Under the pieces are notes generated by a model. It had not been told where the DNA came from. It searched no databases and was given only the letters and a program-made list of their open reading frames with translations. DNA of 64,000 nt from Woeseiaceae bacterium (lineage in GTDB: Bacteria > Pseudomonadota > Gammaproteobacteria > Steroidobacterales > Woeseiaceae), in the NCBI GenBank assembly GCA_028279985.1, contig JANQMR010000002.1, forward strand, positions 1 through 64,000, in the 5' to 3' direction. Below, piece by piece: positions 8,710-21,192 of the stretch. A program made the translations under genes and the position numbers. How positions within the stretch are numbered: position 1 is the first letter of the stretch; each line of letters starts with the position of its first letter.

Positions 8710-9411
8710 TCACGCGGACAGGTTAACGCCTTTGAGCAGAATTTGCGCGAGGTCCCCGGTGTCGCCGGCGACCCGGTCCGCACCCCAGGCGGCCGGATCG
8801 TCGTCTTCGGTGATATAGCCATAGGCCGCGGCAACGGTCGCCATGCCGGCGCGGCGCCCGGCTTCGATGTCGCGGCTCGCATCGCCCACGTAGATTGCCC
8901 GGGCCGGGCGGATGTCGGCGAGCCTGCAGGCGTGCAGCAAGGGTTCCGGGTCCGGCTTGCGCACGCTCAGGGTGTCGCCGGACACCGTCGCCGCGCTGCG
9001 TGTCGCAAGCGCCAGCCGTTCGAGTAGCGGAACGGTCATTCGCGACGGCTTGTTGGTCACGATGCCCCAGGGCAGCCCGTGCCGGTCGAGTTGCTCCAGC
9101 AGCCGACCGATGCCGGGGAACAGCACCGACTCGACGCAAATCCTGAGTACGTACCGTTCGAGGTATTCCTGATGCAGGCGCTCCCGGAATGCCGGATCGG
9201 CGTCCGGAAAACCGACGCGTATCAGGCCTGCTGCGCCATTGGAGACGCTGGCGCGCCCGCGCCGGTATTCGATTTCGGACCGGCCGTGGCTGCGTTGCAG
9301 CTCGCGCAGCACCGCAACCATGTCCGGCGCGGTATCGATCAGCGTGCCGTCGAGGTCGAACAGCACTGCCTCGAAGTATCCGCCGTCGGGGTGTTTCATC
9401 GTTGTCGTCAT
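8710..9411 (-). CDS. gph: Phosphoglycolate phosphatase (HAD family)
   Basis: Hydrolyses 2-phosphoglycolate, a product of oxidative DNA repair or oxygenase activity. HAD motifs are complete: DLDGT (19-23, nucleophile Asp19), motif II in IVTNKPS, Lys in SVRKPDPEPL, and motif IV VGDASRDIEAGRRAGM. Length 233 aa is normal. It follows ubiG on the minus strand, the standard gammaproteobacterial order. The annotated start lies inside a 14-bp tandem repeat; ATG at 9399 is an alternative that would drop four residues. Substrate is by family and context; MupP-like sugar phosphatases are close relatives and cannot be excluded. Confidence 0.88.
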   Translation of the reverse strand: MTTTMKHPDGGYFEAVLFDLDGTLIDTAPDMVAVLRELQRSHGRSEIEYRRGRASVSNGAAGLIRVGFPDADPAFRERLHQEYLERYVLRICVESVLFPGIGRLLEQLDRHGLPWGIVTNKPSRMTVPLLERLALATRSAATVSGDTLSVRKPDPEPLLHACRLADIRPARAIYVGDASRDIEAGRRAGMATVAAAYGYITEDDDPAAWGADRVAGDTGDLAQILLKGVNLSA

Positions 9412-9461
9412 TAAACTGCCGTCATGAAACTAGGGTTATGAAACTATTGTCATTAATCGGT
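9406..9461. repeat. 14-bp degenerate tandem repeat at the ubiG/gph junction
   Basis: Four units of 14 bp (9406-9419, 9420-9433, 9434-9447, 9448-9461) with core GTCATGAAACT; the last is degenerate. The array fills most of the 68-nt gap between ubiG and gph and overlaps the gph start codon. Confidence 0.7.
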
Positions 9462-9479
9462 AACCGGAGGGTCCGACGG

Positions 9480-10208
9480 TCAGACCTGTGGTCGTCTGAA
9501 GTACATCAGGTAGTTGACGTCCAGGCCGGGTCCGAGCGAGTAGAGCCGCGTCAGCGGGTTGTAATGCATGCCGGTGCTGGTGACGAGATTAAGCCGCGCC
9601 TCGCGCGCCCACGCGTCGAGCTCGGACGGACGGACGAGCTTCTGGTACTCGTGCGTGCCGGCGGGTAACAGACGCAAGACGTACTCCGCGCCGACGATGG
9701 CGAACAGGAAGGCCTTGGGGGTGCGATTGATCGTCGAGAAAAACAAATGCCCGCCGGGACGGACCAACTCGGCGCAGGCGTGCACGACCTTCGACGGTTC
9801 CGGCACGTGCTCCAGCATCTCCAGGCAGGTGACGATGTCGTACTGACCGGGTCTCTCCCCGGCCATCTGTTCCGCGGAGGCCGACAAATACTCGACGTCG
9901 GCGCCGGACTCCATCGCGTGCAGCTTGGCCACCGCCAGCGGCCCATCGGCCATGTCGATGCCGGTGACGAGGGCGCCGGCATCGGCCATCGACTCGGCGA
10001 GGATGCCGCCGCCGCAGCCTACGTCCATCGTCCTCGTGCCCCTGAGCTCGGTATGTTGTTTGATCCAGTCGAGTCGCAACGGATTGATCTGGTGCAGGGC
10101 GCGGAACTCGCCCTCCGGGTCCCACCAGCGCGAGGCCAGGGCATTGAATTTCGCGAGCTCGGCGGGATCCACATTGGCGGCCGCCTCAGTTTGATGGTTC
10201 GTGTTCAT
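9480..10208 (-). CDS. ubiG: Ubiquinone biosynthesis O-methyltransferase
   Basis: SAM-dependent methyltransferase catalysing both O-methylations of ubiquinone biosynthesis. The 242-aa protein begins with the UbiG signature DPAELAKFNALASRWWDPEG and contains SAM motif I DVGCGGG (62-68), post-I GIDMADGPL, the LEMLEHVP motif and STINRTPKAFLFAIVGAEY, which is diagnostic for UbiG. First gene of the minus-strand ubiG-gph-rmuC-yciK block, divergent from gyrA across 269 nt. Confidence 0.96.
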   Translation of the reverse strand: MNTNHQTEAAANVDPAELAKFNALASRWWDPEGEFRALHQINPLRLDWIKQHTELRGTRTMDVGCGGGILAESMADAGALVTGIDMADGPLAVAKLHAMESGADVEYLSASAEQMAGERPGQYDIVTCLEMLEHVPEPSKVVHACAELVRPGGHLFFSTINRTPKAFLFAIVGAEYVLRLLPAGTHEYQKLVRPSELDAWAREARLNLVTSTGMHYNPLTRLYSLGPGLDVNYLMYFRRPQV

Positions 10209-10288
10209 AATGAAGGCGGTAGCGGGGCACCACAGTATACCGGCCCCGCCGCGACGCGCCAGCGCCTTTGGGCCGGCATCTCGGATGC

Positions 10289-10315
10289 TTGCAGCGGCCC
10301 GCGCTGTGCTATCAT
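10289..10315 (+). promoter_or_regulatory. Possible sigma-70 promoter upstream of gyrA
   Basis: An extended -10 element TGCTATCAT (hexamer 10310-10315) preceded by TTGCAG (10289-10294) with 15-bp spacing lies about 160 nt before the gyrA start in the ubiG/gyrA divergent region. The spacing is short, so the call rests mainly on the extended -10. Confidence 0.35.
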
Positions 10316-10477
10316 TACGCCCTTGTTTTTGCTCGAGTTCAGGAAGCCGGTCGCTTCGCTTCGGGCACGGCGGGATCGGCGGGATGCCGCTGCAATCAAC
10401 CCGGATTTCCAGGTGTCGCGGGACCCGTTCCTCGGGCGGGGCCGTACCCGGATTTTGAGCGTTGGAAAGCGAGCTCT

Positions 10478-13030
<2,553 letters not shown>

Positions 13031-13193
13031 CTCGGGAAGCACCGTCTTGGTGCAGTGTCCGGCGCTCGTTCGACGCGGGATGCAATCCGCTCCGCAAACC
13101 GTGACAATACGCCGCCTATAGTCCATCGCCGCAAAAATTGGGCTGCCGACTCTTCCAAACCTCCTGACCGTCAACTCAAAGGATCCTGGCCAC

Positions 13194-14273
13194 ATGGCTC
13201 GTGTCTACAACTTCAGCGCCGGACCGGCGGCGTTGCCGCTCGAAGTCCTGGAAACCATCCGCAACGACCTGCCGGACTGGCGGGGCACTGGCATGTCGGT
13301 CATGGAGGTCAGTCACCGCGGCAAGGATTTCGTCGAGCTTGCCGCCCGGGCCGAAGCGACGCTAAGGGAACTGCTTGCGATCCCCGACGACTACTGCGTC
13401 TTGTTCACGCAGGGCGGCGCGACCCTGCAATTTGCAATGGCGCCGATGAACCTGGCCGCGTCCGGCGACACCGCCGATTACGTGCAAACCGGGAGCTGGG
13501 GCAAAAAGGCCGTCGGCGAGGCGGGCAAGTTCTGCAAGGTCAATGTCGCGGCCGACAGCGCCGACCGGAACTTCACCTATATCCCGGACCCGGCGTCGTG
13601 GCAGCTCACCGACGGCGCCGCGTATCTGCACTACACGCCCAATGAAACGATCGCCGGCGTCGAGTTTCATTTCGTGCCGGAGTGCGAGGCGCCGCTGGTC
13701 GTCGACATGTCGAGCACGATCCTGTCGCGGCCGGTGGACGTCAGCCGTTTCGGCGTGATTTACGCCGGCGCGCAAAAAAACATCGGCCCGGCCGGGCTCA
13801 CCATCGTCATCGTTCGCCGGGACCTGTTGGAGCGCGCGCCGGCGTCGCTGCCGCATTTGATGACCTGGCGCGCCTACGCCGAATCGGACTCGATGACGAA
13901 TACGCCGCCGACCTTCGCCTGGTACGTCGCGGACCTGGTGTTTCAATACTTGAAGGACGGCGGCGGGCTCGCCGCGATGGCCGAAATTAACGCGCGCAAG
14001 GCCTCCAAGCTCTATGACGCGGTCGACCGGTCGGATTTTTACAGCAACCCGGTCGCGCCGGCCGCACGGTCGTGGATGAACGTGCCCTTCGTGTTGGCGG
14101 ATGCCGCGCTGGATGCAAGGTTCCTGGAGGAATCGGCCGCGGCCGGCCTTATGAACCTCAAGGGCCATCGATCGGTCGGCGGCATGCGTGCGTCGATTTA
14201 CAACGCGGTACCGGAGCAGGCCGTGGATGCCTTGGTCGACTTCATGGCCGAGTTCGAGCGGGTGAACGGTTAG
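13194..14273 (+). CDS. serC: Phosphoserine aminotransferase
   Basis: PLP enzyme that converts 3-phosphohydroxypyruvate and glutamate to phosphoserine, and serves pyridoxal phosphate synthesis. The 359-aa sequence has the class V signature with PLP-binding Lys195 in YAGAQKNIGPAG, the N-terminal YNFSAGPAALP and the FTQGGATLQF segment. It lies 163 nt after gyrA and before the serA-like gene, so two consecutive serine-pathway enzymes are adjacent. Its stop codon forms part of an imperfect inverted repeat with the dispersed 14-mer at 14368. Confidence 0.96.
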   Translation: MARVYNFSAGPAALPLEVLETIRNDLPDWRGTGMSVMEVSHRGKDFVELAARAEATLRELLAIPDDYCVLFTQGGATLQFAMAPMNLAASGDTADYVQTGSWGKKAVGEAGKFCKVNVAADSADRNFTYIPDPASWQLTDGAAYLHYTPNETIAGVEFHFVPECEAPLVVDMSSTILSRPVDVSRFGVIYAGAQKNIGPAGLTIVIVRRDLLERAPASLPHLMTWRAYAESDSMTNTPPTFAWYVADLVFQYLKDGGGLAAMAEINARKASKLYDAVDRSDFYSNPVAPAARSWMNVPFVLADAALDARFLEESAAAGLMNLKGHRSVGGMRASIYNAVPEQAVDALVDFMAEFERVNG

Positions 14274-14381
14274 TGTGCTGTCCGGCGACTTGTTCAACGA
14301 GTTTAGGTTCAACGAGTTTAGGTTCAACGAGTTCAGGTTCAACGAGTTCAGGTTCAACGAATTCACTGGACAGGACACTAG
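14271..14381. repeat. Inverted-repeat-bounded element with dispersed 14-mer (copy 2)
   Basis: TAGTGTGCTGTCC at 14271-14283 is a 12/13 inverted match of GGACAGGACACTA at 14368-14380, so the serC stop and the dispersed 14-mer (14368-14381) bracket the tandem array at 14292-14366. The arrangement resembles a small mobile or fold-back element. Confidence 0.55.
14292..14366. repeat. 15-bp tandem repeat, five units, between serC and serA
   Basis: Units GTTCAACGAGTTTAG or GTTCAACGAGTTCAG occur at 14292, 14307, 14322 and 14337, with a degenerate fifth at 14352. No spacers are present, so this is a minisatellite and not a CRISPR. Confidence 0.9.
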
Positions 14382-14431
14382 GGTGCCTCTGCAATTGAAG
14401 TAAACACGCCGTTGCGACTGGAAAACGATAC

Positions 14432-15610
14432 ATGTACAGAATACTGATGCTGAACAACATCGCCGTTGCCGGGCTCAGGCGGTTCCCCAGGGAACGATAC
14501 GAGGTTGCGTCCGAGGTGGGACACCCCGACGCGGTCGTCCTGCGTTCGTTCAACATGCACGACATGGAGATTCCCGAGACGGTCGTCGCCATCGGCCGGG
14601 CGGGCGCCGGCACCAACAACATCCCGGTGGAGGCGATGAGCGCGCGCGGCGTGCCGGTGTTCAACGCGCCGGGCGCGAACGCCAACGCGGTCAAGGAACT
14701 GGCCGTCGCCGGGCTGTTGCTCGGCGCGCGCAACATCTGCGATGCGCGCGAATACGTCAAGGGACTGCAGCAGACGGGCAGCGCCCTCGACAAGGCCGTC
14801 GAGGCCGGCAAGAAGCGTTTCGTAGGCTTCGAGTTGCCCGGCAAGCGGCTGGGCGTGGTCGGACTGGGCGCCATCGGCGTGCAGGTGGCCAACGCGGCGC
14901 TTGAGCTCGGCATGCAGGTGATCGGCTTCGATCCTCAGATCACCGTGCGCCGGGCCTGGCAGCTCTCGGCCGGCGTCGAGCAGGCGGAAACCCTGGATCA
15001 GCTCTTCCAGCACGCCGACGCGATTACCGTGCACGTGCCGCTGGTCGATGCGACGCGCGGGCTGGTCAACAAGGACCGGCTGGCCTTGATGAACGAGGGC
15101 GCGATGCTGATCAATTTCGCCCGCGGCGGCGTGGTCGACGACGATGCCGCGGTCGATGCGCTCGACAGCGGCAAGCTGCATGCCTACATCACGGACTTTC
15201 CCTCAGAAAGGCTGATCGCGCATCCCAAGGTCGTGGCGCTGCCGCACCTCGGCGCCTCCACCAGCGAGGCCGAGGAGAACTGTGCGGTCATGGTTGCCGA
15301 CAACGTCAGGGACTATCTCGAAAACGGCAACATCCGTTTTTCGGTGAACTTCCCCGAGTGCCGCCTCGGCCGGTCCGACGCCTGGCGTGTCACGATCGCC
15401 AATGCCAACGTGCCGAACATGGTCGGCCAGATTTCGACCTGCCTGGCGGAGGCCGAACTGAATATCGAAGACCTTTTGAACAAGTCCATAGGCGAGCTCG
15501 CCTACACGATCGTGGACGTCAACGCACCGATCGGCGAGGACGTGGAAGCGAGGCTCCGCGACATCGACGGCGTGCTGACGTTGCGAAATATCGGCAAGCC
15601 GGTAACCTGA
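14432..15610 (+). CDS. serA: D-3-phosphoglycerate dehydrogenase, ACT-domain type
   Basis: Oxidises 3-phosphoglycerate to phosphohydroxypyruvate with NAD, the first step of serine synthesis. Of the 392 aa, the substrate domain contains RAGAGTNNIPVEAM, the NAD motif is LGVVGLGAIGVQVAN, the catalytic region has FARGGVVDDDA and the terminal HLGASTSEAEENCAVM holds the catalytic His. A C-terminal ACT-like domain (about 318-390, VPNMVGQISTCLAEAELNIE) suggests serine feedback. It is shorter than long-form SerA and resembles the gammaproteobacterial short form. It follows serC after a repeat-filled 158-nt gap. Confidence 0.93.
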   Translation: MYRILMLNNIAVAGLRRFPRERYEVASEVGHPDAVVLRSFNMHDMEIPETVVAIGRAGAGTNNIPVEAMSARGVPVFNAPGANANAVKELAVAGLLLGARNICDAREYVKGLQQTGSALDKAVEAGKKRFVGFELPGKRLGVVGLGAIGVQVANAALELGMQVIGFDPQITVRRAWQLSAGVEQAETLDQLFQHADAITVHVPLVDATRGLVNKDRLALMNEGAMLINFARGGVVDDDAAVDALDSGKLHAYITDFPSERLIAHPKVVALPHLGASTSEAEENCAVMVADNVRDYLENGNIRFSVNFPECRLGRSDAWRVTIANANVPNMVGQISTCLAEAELNIEDLLNKSIGELAYTIVDVNAPIGEDVEARLRDIDGVLTLRNIGKPVT

Positions 15611-15624
15611 GCCGGGGGCCAGGT

Positions 15625-15687
15625 CGTCCGAGACTCGGTCCAGGTGGATAGGCCGATGGGCAACTCCGGGCCGCCTCGTCTCGGACG
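15625..15687 (+). promoter_or_regulatory. Inverted repeat between serA and pheA
   Basis: A perfect 10-bp inverted repeat (15625-15634 with 15678-15687, CGTCCGAGAC/GTCTCGGACG) encloses 43 GC-rich nucleotides. It may act as a serA mRNA end structure or a leader structure for pheA. No T-tract and no leader peptide were recognised. Confidence 0.3.
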
Positions 15688-15751
15688 CGGTGCGGGCGGA
15701 TAGAATCAGCGGATAGAAAAACCGCGGATAACAAAGACAGGCAACACCGAC

Positions 15752-16858
15752 GTGGCAAATACAGACGAAGCAGCGGCGGCGCTGGGCGGTATTCGACAAC
15801 GTATCGACGAAGTCGACGAACAGATCCAGGCGCTGATCAACGAACGTGCGCGGTACGCGCAGCAGGTTGGAATTTCCAAGGGCGAGCTCGCCGCGGCGGT
15901 GGATTATTACCGCCCGGAGCGCGAAGCCGAAGTATTGCGCCGGGTCGTCGAGCGTAACGACGGCCCGCTCAGCGACGCCGAAATGCTGCGGCTGTTCCGC
16001 GAGATCATGTCCGCCTGCCTCGCGCAACAGGAGCCCCTGAAAATCGGCTTCCTCGGCCCGGAGGGCACCTTTACCCAGACGGCGGTGTTCAAGCACTTCG
16101 GGCATTCGGTGCGGGCGCTGCCGTTTCATACGATCGACGAGGTGTTTCAGGAAGTCGAAAGCGGCGCCGCGGATTTCGGTGTCGTGCCGATCGAGAACTC
16201 CACCGAGGGTTCGGTCAACAACACGCTCGACATGTTCCTGACCTCGCCGCTCAAGATCGGTGGGGAGATCGAACTCAAGATCGAGCAGCACCTGCTCGGC
16301 CGCATGCAGGGACTGGAGCACATCCAACGCATCTGCGCGCACGAGCAGTCGCTGGCGCAGTGCCGCGGTTTCTTGCGCCAAAACCTGCCGCATGTCGAGT
16401 TGATCGGTATGTCCAGCAACGCCGCGGGTGCGCGGCGCGCCCGCGACGAGCAGGGCACGGCGGCGATCGGACCGGATGTGGCCGCCGACGTCTACGACCT
16501 GAACGTGCTCGTGAACAACGTCGAAGACCGCGCCGACAATGCCACCCGCTTCTTGGTGGTCGGCCGCAAGCTGCTCGCGGCCAGCGGCAACGACAAAACG
16601 ACGATCCTGATTTCCACCGGCGACACGGCGGAAGGCGCGGGCGTGTTGCACCACCTGTTGAAGCCGCTGGCCCATCATGGCATCAGCATGACGCGGATCG
16701 AGTCGCGCCCGTCGCGGCGCAAGAACTGGGACTACGTGTTTTTTATCGACCTCGAAGGCCACGCGGAAACGGCGCCGGTCAGCGACGCGCTGGCGGAGCT
16801 CGATCGGCGGAGTTCGCTGTTCAAGGTGTTGGGCGCGTATCCCAAGGCCGTTGGCTGA
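15752..16858 (+). CDS. pheA: Bifunctional chorismate mutase/prephenate dehydratase (P-protein)
   Basis: Carries chorismate to prephenate and on to phenylpyruvate in phenylalanine synthesis. GTG start at 15752; 368 aa. The N-terminal chorismate mutase helices (about 8-95) contain IRQRIDEVDEQIQALINER. The prephenate dehydratase domain starts near 97 with IGFLGPEGTFTQTA and includes PIENSTEGSV and the VLVNNVEDRADNATRFLVV segment. The C-terminal ACT domain holds ESRPSRRKNWDYVFF, the phenylalanine-sensing motif. It sits 15 nt before aroA in a pheA-aroA-cmk operon. Confidence 0.96.
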   Translation: MANTDEAAAALGGIRQRIDEVDEQIQALINERARYAQQVGISKGELAAAVDYYRPEREAEVLRRVVERNDGPLSDAEMLRLFREIMSACLAQQEPLKIGFLGPEGTFTQTAVFKHFGHSVRALPFHTIDEVFQEVESGAADFGVVPIENSTEGSVNNTLDMFLTSPLKIGGEIELKIEQHLLGRMQGLEHIQRICAHEQSLAQCRGFLRQNLPHVELIGMSSNAAGARRARDEQGTAAIGPDVAADVYDLNVLVNNVEDRADNATRFLVVGRKLLAASGNDKTTILISTGDTAEGAGVLHHLLKPLAHHGISMTRIESRPSRRKNWDYVFFIDLEGHAETAPVSDALAELDRRSSLFKVLGAYPKAVG

Positions 16859-16873
16859 CGTCCGAACCCACCC

Positions 16874-18184
16874 ATGCACTACACGGTAGAGCCAGCACCC
16901 GTCGGTAATGCCGCCGTCACGGTGCCGGGCGACAAGTCGATTTCCCATCGCGCGCTGATGCTGGGCGCGATTGCCGACGGTGAGACGCAGGTCGGCGGTT
17001 TTCTCGCCGGCGAGGACTGTCTCGCAACCCTGGACGCATTCCGCGCGATGGGCGTCGCGATCGAACGGCCCGAAGCGACGACTGTCCGGATCACGGGGGT
17101 TGGGCGATCCGGCCTGGCAGCGCCGGAGGCCGAGCTGGATCTCGGTAATTCCGGCACCGCGATGCGACTGATGGCAGGGCTTTTGAGCGGCCAGCCCTTC
17201 GACAGCACGCTGACCGGAGACGCATCGCTCACCGGGCGTCCGATGCAGCGCATCATTACGCCACTCAAGCAGATGGGCGCGCGTATCGACAGCCGAAACG
17301 GCAAGCCGCCGCTGACAATCCGTGGCAGGTGTCCGCTCGATCCGGTTCACTACGACATGCCTGTAGCCAGCGCACAGGTCAAATCGGCGCTGCTTCTGGC
17401 GGGCCTTTACGCCGGCGGCGAGACCACCGTCGTCGAGCCCGCCGTGACTCGCGACCACACCGAACGCATGTTGGGCGCGATGGGCGTTGCGGTGGCACGG
17501 GACGGGTGCCGAATCTCCATGACCGGCGGTCAGTCGCCGGGCGGCCGCGCGTTGTCGGTACCTGCGGATCTGTCGTCCGCGACTTTCGTCATGCTGGCGG
17601 CTTTGCTGTCGCCGCGTGCCGACGTGCTGATACGCAATGTCGGGGTCAATCCGACGCGGACCGGTGTGCTCGAGATCCTGAAAGACATGGGCGCGGACCT
17701 CACGCTCGAGAACGAAGCCCGGCTCGGCGAGGAACCGGTTGCGGACATCCGGGTTCGTTCGTCGAGGCTCACCGGCGGGGCGGTGGACCCGGGCCTGGTG
17801 TCGCTGGCCATCGACGAGTTTCCGGCCTTGTTCGTGGCCGCCGCGGCCGCGGAAGGCGAGACCGTATTCAGCGGCCTGGAAGAACTGCGCGTCAAGGAAA
17901 GCGACCGGATCGCGGCGATGGCCGGCGGCCTGGGGTCTCTCGGAGTCGAGGTACGGGAACTCGCGGACGGCGCGATCGTCCGCGGCGGCCGGTTCCGGTC
18001 GGGCACGGTCGATAGCCATGGCGACCACCGTGTCGCGATGGCTCTGGCGGTTGCCGGCACGATCGCCGACGGTCCGGTCATAGTCCGCGATGTCGAAGCG
18101 GTGGATACGTCGTTTCCGGGGTTCGTCCCGCTTTTGACGGATCTCGGCGCGGCGATAACCGTCGGCGGCGAGGACCTGCCATGA
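16874..18184 (+). CDS. aroA: 5-enolpyruvylshikimate-3-phosphate synthase
   Basis: Transfers enolpyruvate from PEP to shikimate-3-phosphate in the shikimate pathway. Class I-like motifs are visible: [12 protein letters not shown] near the N-terminus, [11 protein letters not shown] (about 93-103), [10 protein letters not shown] and [13 protein letters not shown] (about 337-349). The length of 436 aa is normal. The stop codon overlaps the cmk start (ATGA at 18181-18184). The N-terminal region has a Gly in GNSGTAMRL, as in glyphosate-sensitive enzymes, but resistance cannot be inferred from this alone. Confidence 0.96.
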   Translation: MHYTVEPAPVGNAAVTVPGDKSISHRALMLGAIADGETQVGGFLAGEDCLATLDAFRAMGVAIERPEATTVRITGVGRSGLAAPEAELDLGNSGTAMRLMAGLLSGQPFDSTLTGDASLTGRPMQRIITPLKQMGARIDSRNGKPPLTIRGRCPLDPVHYDMPVASAQVKSALLLAGLYAGGETTVVEPAVTRDHTERMLGAMGVAVARDGCRISMTGGQSPGGRALSVPADLSSATFVMLAALLSPRADVLIRNVGVNPTRTGVLEILKDMGADLTLENEARLGEEPVADIRVRSSRLTGGAVDPGLVSLAIDEFPALFVAAAAAEGETVFSGLEELRVKESDRIAAMAGGLGSLGVEVRELADGAIVRGGRFRSGTVDSHGDHRVAMALAVAGTIADGPVIVRDVEAVDTSFPGFVPLLTDLGAAITVGGEDLP

Positions 18185-18900
18185 CGCCGGCGGCCGAGGT
18201 TCCCGTCGTGACCATCGACGGTCCGAGCGGTTCCGGCAAGGGTACGATCGCACGCCGGGTGGCAGCCTCGCTGGGCTGGCACCTGCTCGACAGCGGCGCC
18301 TTGTATCGCCTGGTCGCGTTGGCTGCCGAACATCGGGGCGTGGCCCTGGGCGACGCGGAAGCGTTGGCGGGGATTGCCGCGGGGCTGGACGTTCGCTTCG
18401 ATAGCGACGCGGCGGGCGGGGAACGGATCTGGCTGGACGGTGAGCAGGTGACCGCCGAGATTCGCGCCGAGGAAACGGGCAAGGGCGCCTCGGCGGTGGC
18501 AGTGTTCGCGCCGGTACGCGCCGCGCTTCTCGACCTGCAGCGCGGCTTCAGGCGGCCGCCCGGGCTGGTCGCCGACGGCCGCGACATGGGCACCCAGGTG
18601 TTTCGCGACGCCAGCCTGAAGGTGTTCTTGACCGCCAGCGCCGAAGAGCGTGCCAGAAGGCGTCATAAGCAGTTGAAAGACAAGGGTATTGATGTTAGCC
18701 TTGCCGCCCTTTCGCGGGACATAGAGGACCGGGACAGGCGCGATTCGGAGCGACCGGTAGCGCCGCTTTGCCCGGCCGAGGATGCCCGGATGCTGGATTC
18801 CTCGGGTCGATCGATCGAAGCCGTGACGCAAACGGTGCTCGGCTGGATCGGCGAAGTCCTGGATGTCGGTCGCGAGGTGGGTAGAGCGGATCGGACATGA
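18181..18900 (+). CDS. cmk: Cytidylate kinase
   Basis: Phosphorylates CMP and dCMP with ATP. The 239-aa P-loop kinase has GPSGSGKGT (14-22), [11 protein letters not shown], the [10 protein letters not shown] motif and the LID-region Arg-rich stretch [14 protein letters not shown]. Translation is coupled to aroA by a 4-nt overlap. The stop codon lies within the loop of an intrinsic terminator (18888-18917), so the downstream rpsA must have its own promoter, unlike genomes where cmk-rpsA is read through. Confidence 0.96.
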   Translation: MTPAAEVPVVTIDGPSGSGKGTIARRVAASLGWHLLDSGALYRLVALAAEHRGVALGDAEALAGIAAGLDVRFDSDAAGGERIWLDGEQVTAEIRAEETGKGASAVAVFAPVRAALLDLQRGFRRPPGLVADGRDMGTQVFRDASLKVFLTASAEERARRRHKQLKDKGIDVSLAALSRDIEDRDRRDSERPVAPLCPAEDARMLDSSGRSIEAVTQTVLGWIGEVLDVGREVGRADRT

Positions 18901-18917
18901 CGTCCGATTCTTTTTTT
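18888..18917 (+). terminator. Intrinsic terminator overlapping the cmk stop codon
   Basis: A 9-bp stem (18888-18896 with 18902-18910, including one G-T pair) with a five-base loop containing most of the cmk stop codon is followed by seven T (18911-18917). This is a strong, typical rho-independent terminator. Confidence 0.85.
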
Positions 18918-18995
18918 GTGGACCGTCGGCCGACGGATGCGGCTGGACGTTAGTTGTCTAATGGGTGAGCGTGAAACAGCGCTCGTGGTAATCGC

Positions 18996-20678
18996 ATGTC
19001 TGAAAGTTTTGCTGAATTATTTGAAGAGAGTTTTGCCAGTCAACAGATAAAACCCGGTTCCATCATCACCGGTACCGTTGTGGCAATCAACGATGACGTC
19101 GTCATCGTTAGTGCAGGTCTCAAGTCCGAGGCCGTCATTCCGATCGATCAGTTCAAAAACGACCTTCGCGACGGTGAAATCGCCATCGGCGACGAGGTCG
19201 AGGTCGCGCTGGATGCCGTCGAGGACGGTTTCGGCGAGACCAAGCTGTCGCGGGAGAAGGCGATCCGGGCGCGTACCTGGACCGAGCTCGAAAGTGCGTT
19301 CGACAAGGGCGAAGTGGTCGAGGGCGTGATCAACGGTCGAGTCAAGGGCGGTTTTACCGTCGAGATCGACAACGTTCGCGCGTTCCTGCCGGGTTCGCTG
19401 GTAGACGTTCGTCCGGTCCGCGATCCTGCTTATCTCGAAGGCAAGAGCCTCGAGTTCAAGGTGATCAAGCTCGATCAGCGGCGCAACAACGTCGTGGTTT
19501 CGCGTCGCGCCGTCGTCGAACAGGAATACTCCGCCGAGCGTGAGGCGCTGCTCAAGGAACTGCAGGAAGGCAACGTCATCAAGGGTATCGTCAAGAACCT
19601 GACCGACTACGGCGCCTTCGTGGACCTGGGCGGCATCGACGGCCTGCTGCACATCACCGACATGGCCTGGAAACGGGTCAAACATCCGTCCGAGGTCGTC
19701 AACGTCGGCGACGAGATCGACGTCAAGATCCTGAAGTTCGACCGCGAGCGCCAGCGCGTATCGCTGGGGATGAAACAACTCGGCGATGACCCGTGGAAGG
19801 ATCTGTCGCGGCGTTATCCCCCGCAGACGCGCCTGTTCGGCAAGGTTACGAATATTGCCGATTACGGCTGTTTCGTCGAAATCGAGGACGGCGTCGAAGG
19901 ACTGGTGCACGTCTCCGAAATGGACTGGACCAACAAGAACGTCAACCCGTCGCGCGTCGTGCAGGTCGGCGAAGAGGTCGAGGTCATGGTGCTCGAGATC
20001 GACGAGGAGCGCCGGCGTATCTCGCTCGGTCTCAAGCAGTGCAAGTCCAATCCCTGGGCGGAGTTTGCGGCGACCTACAATCGCAACGACAAGGTCTCGG
20101 GCCAGATCAAGTCGATTACCGATTTCGGCATTTTCATCGGTCTCGAGGGCGGCATCGACGGGCTGGTTCATTTGTCCGACATTTCCTGGGACCTGCCGGG
20201 CGAAGAGGCCGTGCGCAACTACAAAAAGGGCCAGGAGATCGAGGCCGCCGTGCTTGCCATCGACGCCGAGCGCGAGCGGATTTCCCTGGGCGTCAAGCAG
20301 CTCGAGAAAGACCCGTTCTCGGCGTGGCTTGCCCGGCATCCGAAGAACTCGATCGTCACCGGCACGGTCACCGAGGTGGACGCGCGTGGCGCGACCGTGG
20401 ACCTCGGCGATGGCGTGACGGGTAACTTACGTGCCTCGGAGCTGGGTCGGGCGCGTGTCGAGGACGCCCGTACGGTGCTCAAGGCCGGCGAGGCGATCGA
20501 GGCCAAGTTCACCAACGTGGATCGCAAGAACCGCAGCGTACAGCTTTCGATCAAGGCCAAGGAGGTCCATGAGGAAGCCGAGGCGATCAGCAACTACCAG
20601 TCGGATGCCGGTTCGGCGCCGGTCGGTACGACGCTCGGCGAGCTGCTGAAGGAAAAAATGTCCGGCGGGAGCAAATAA
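18996..20678 (+). CDS. rpsA: 30S ribosomal protein S1
   Basis: Large RNA-binding ribosomal protein that helps mRNA docking and initiation. The 560-aa length and six consecutive S1 motifs match gammaproteobacterial S1; for example [35 protein letters not shown] and [18 protein letters not shown] mark domains 3 to 5. The weaker first two domains lie in residues 20-180 and the sixth near 455-520. Transcribed separately from cmk, and followed by a 13-bp palindromic terminator and ihfB. Confidence 0.97.
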   Translation: MSESFAELFEESFASQQIKPGSIITGTVVAINDDVVIVSAGLKSEAVIPIDQFKNDLRDGEIAIGDEVEVALDAVEDGFGETKLSREKAIRARTWTELESAFDKGEVVEGVINGRVKGGFTVEIDNVRAFLPGSLVDVRPVRDPAYLEGKSLEFKVIKLDQRRNNVVVSRRAVVEQEYSAEREALLKELQEGNVIKGIVKNLTDYGAFVDLGGIDGLLHITDMAWKRVKHPSEVVNVGDEIDVKILKFDRERQRVSLGMKQLGDDPWKDLSRRYPPQTRLFGKVTNIADYGCFVEIEDGVEGLVHVSEMDWTNKNVNPSRVVQVGEEVEVMVLEIDEERRRISLGLKQCKSNPWAEFAATYNRNDKVSGQIKSITDFGIFIGLEGGIDGLVHLSDISWDLPGEEAVRNYKKGQEIEAAVLAIDAERERISLGVKQLEKDPFSAWLARHPKNSIVTGTVTEVDARGATVDLGDGVTGNLRASELGRARVEDARTVLKAGEAIEAKFTNVDRKNRSVQLSIKAKEVHEEAEAISNYQSDAGSAPVGTTLGELLKEKMSGGSK

Positions 20679-20691
20679 TACGCAAAAACAG

Positions 20692-20717
20692 TAGCCCGGA
20701 CCGGCCGGTCCGGGCTA
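20692..20717 (+). terminator. Terminator after rpsA
   Basis: A perfect 26-nt palindrome (arms TAGCCCGGACCGG/CCGGTCCGGGCTA) lies 14 nt after the rpsA stop and is followed by TATTTGT. It separates rpsA from ihfB. Confidence 0.75.
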
Positions 20718-20775
20718 TATTTGTCAATACATTCGGTGGGTTACGGGCACCACGTAGGACTTGAAGAACCTGAAG

Positions 20776-21078
20776 ATGACGAAATCCGAACTCATAGAAG
20801 CGATCGCGCGCAAGCAAAAGCACCTCCCTGCAAAGGACGTCGAACTCGCGGTCAAGCACCTGCTCGACCTGATGAGCGACTCCCTCGCGAAGGGTCAGCG
20901 GATCGAGATACGAGGGTTCGGGAGCTTTTCGCTGCACTTCAGGCCGCCGCGAATCGGCCGTAATCCCAAGACGGGTGAGGCTGTTGCGCTGTCCGGCAAG
21001 CATGTGCCGCACTTCAAGCCGGGCAAGGATTTGCGCGAACGGGTCAACGCCAGCCGGCATTTTCCGATCAAGAGCTGA
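20776..21078 (+). CDS. ihfB: Integration host factor subunit beta
   Basis: Half of the IHF heterodimer that bends DNA at specific sites for recombination, replication and transcription. ATG at 20776 ([11 protein letters not shown]) gives 100 aa, close to the family's 94; an in-frame TTG at 20761 is less likely. The DNA-minor-groove beta arm [21 protein letters not shown] is intact with its intercalating Pro, and [14 protein letters not shown] matches IhfB. The rpsA-ihfB-lapA order is conserved in gammaproteobacteria and supports IhfB over HU. Confidence 0.95.
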   Translation: MTKSELIEAIARKQKHLPAKDVELAVKHLLDLMSDSLAKGQRIEIRGFGSFSLHFRPPRIGRNPKTGEAVALSGKHVPHFKPGKDLRERVNASRHFPIKS

Positions 21079-21192
21079 TCCAGTACCTTATCCGGCGGCC
21101 CGCTCGAACGGCCGCGCAGGCCCTTAGCAAATCCGGGACAAATCAATACAATTGGTCATGTCATTGGCCATGTCGCGATCGCGCCACGGAGT

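Noticed and set aside
14292-14366. Possible CRISPR array
   Set aside because: Units of 15 bp are directly abutting with no spacers, and no cas genes are present.
15203-18253. Minus-strand open frame of about 1016 codons
   Set aside because: It lies antisense to serA, pheA, aroA and cmk, whose products are unmistakable; it has no domain pattern and is an effect of high GC on stop-codon frequency.
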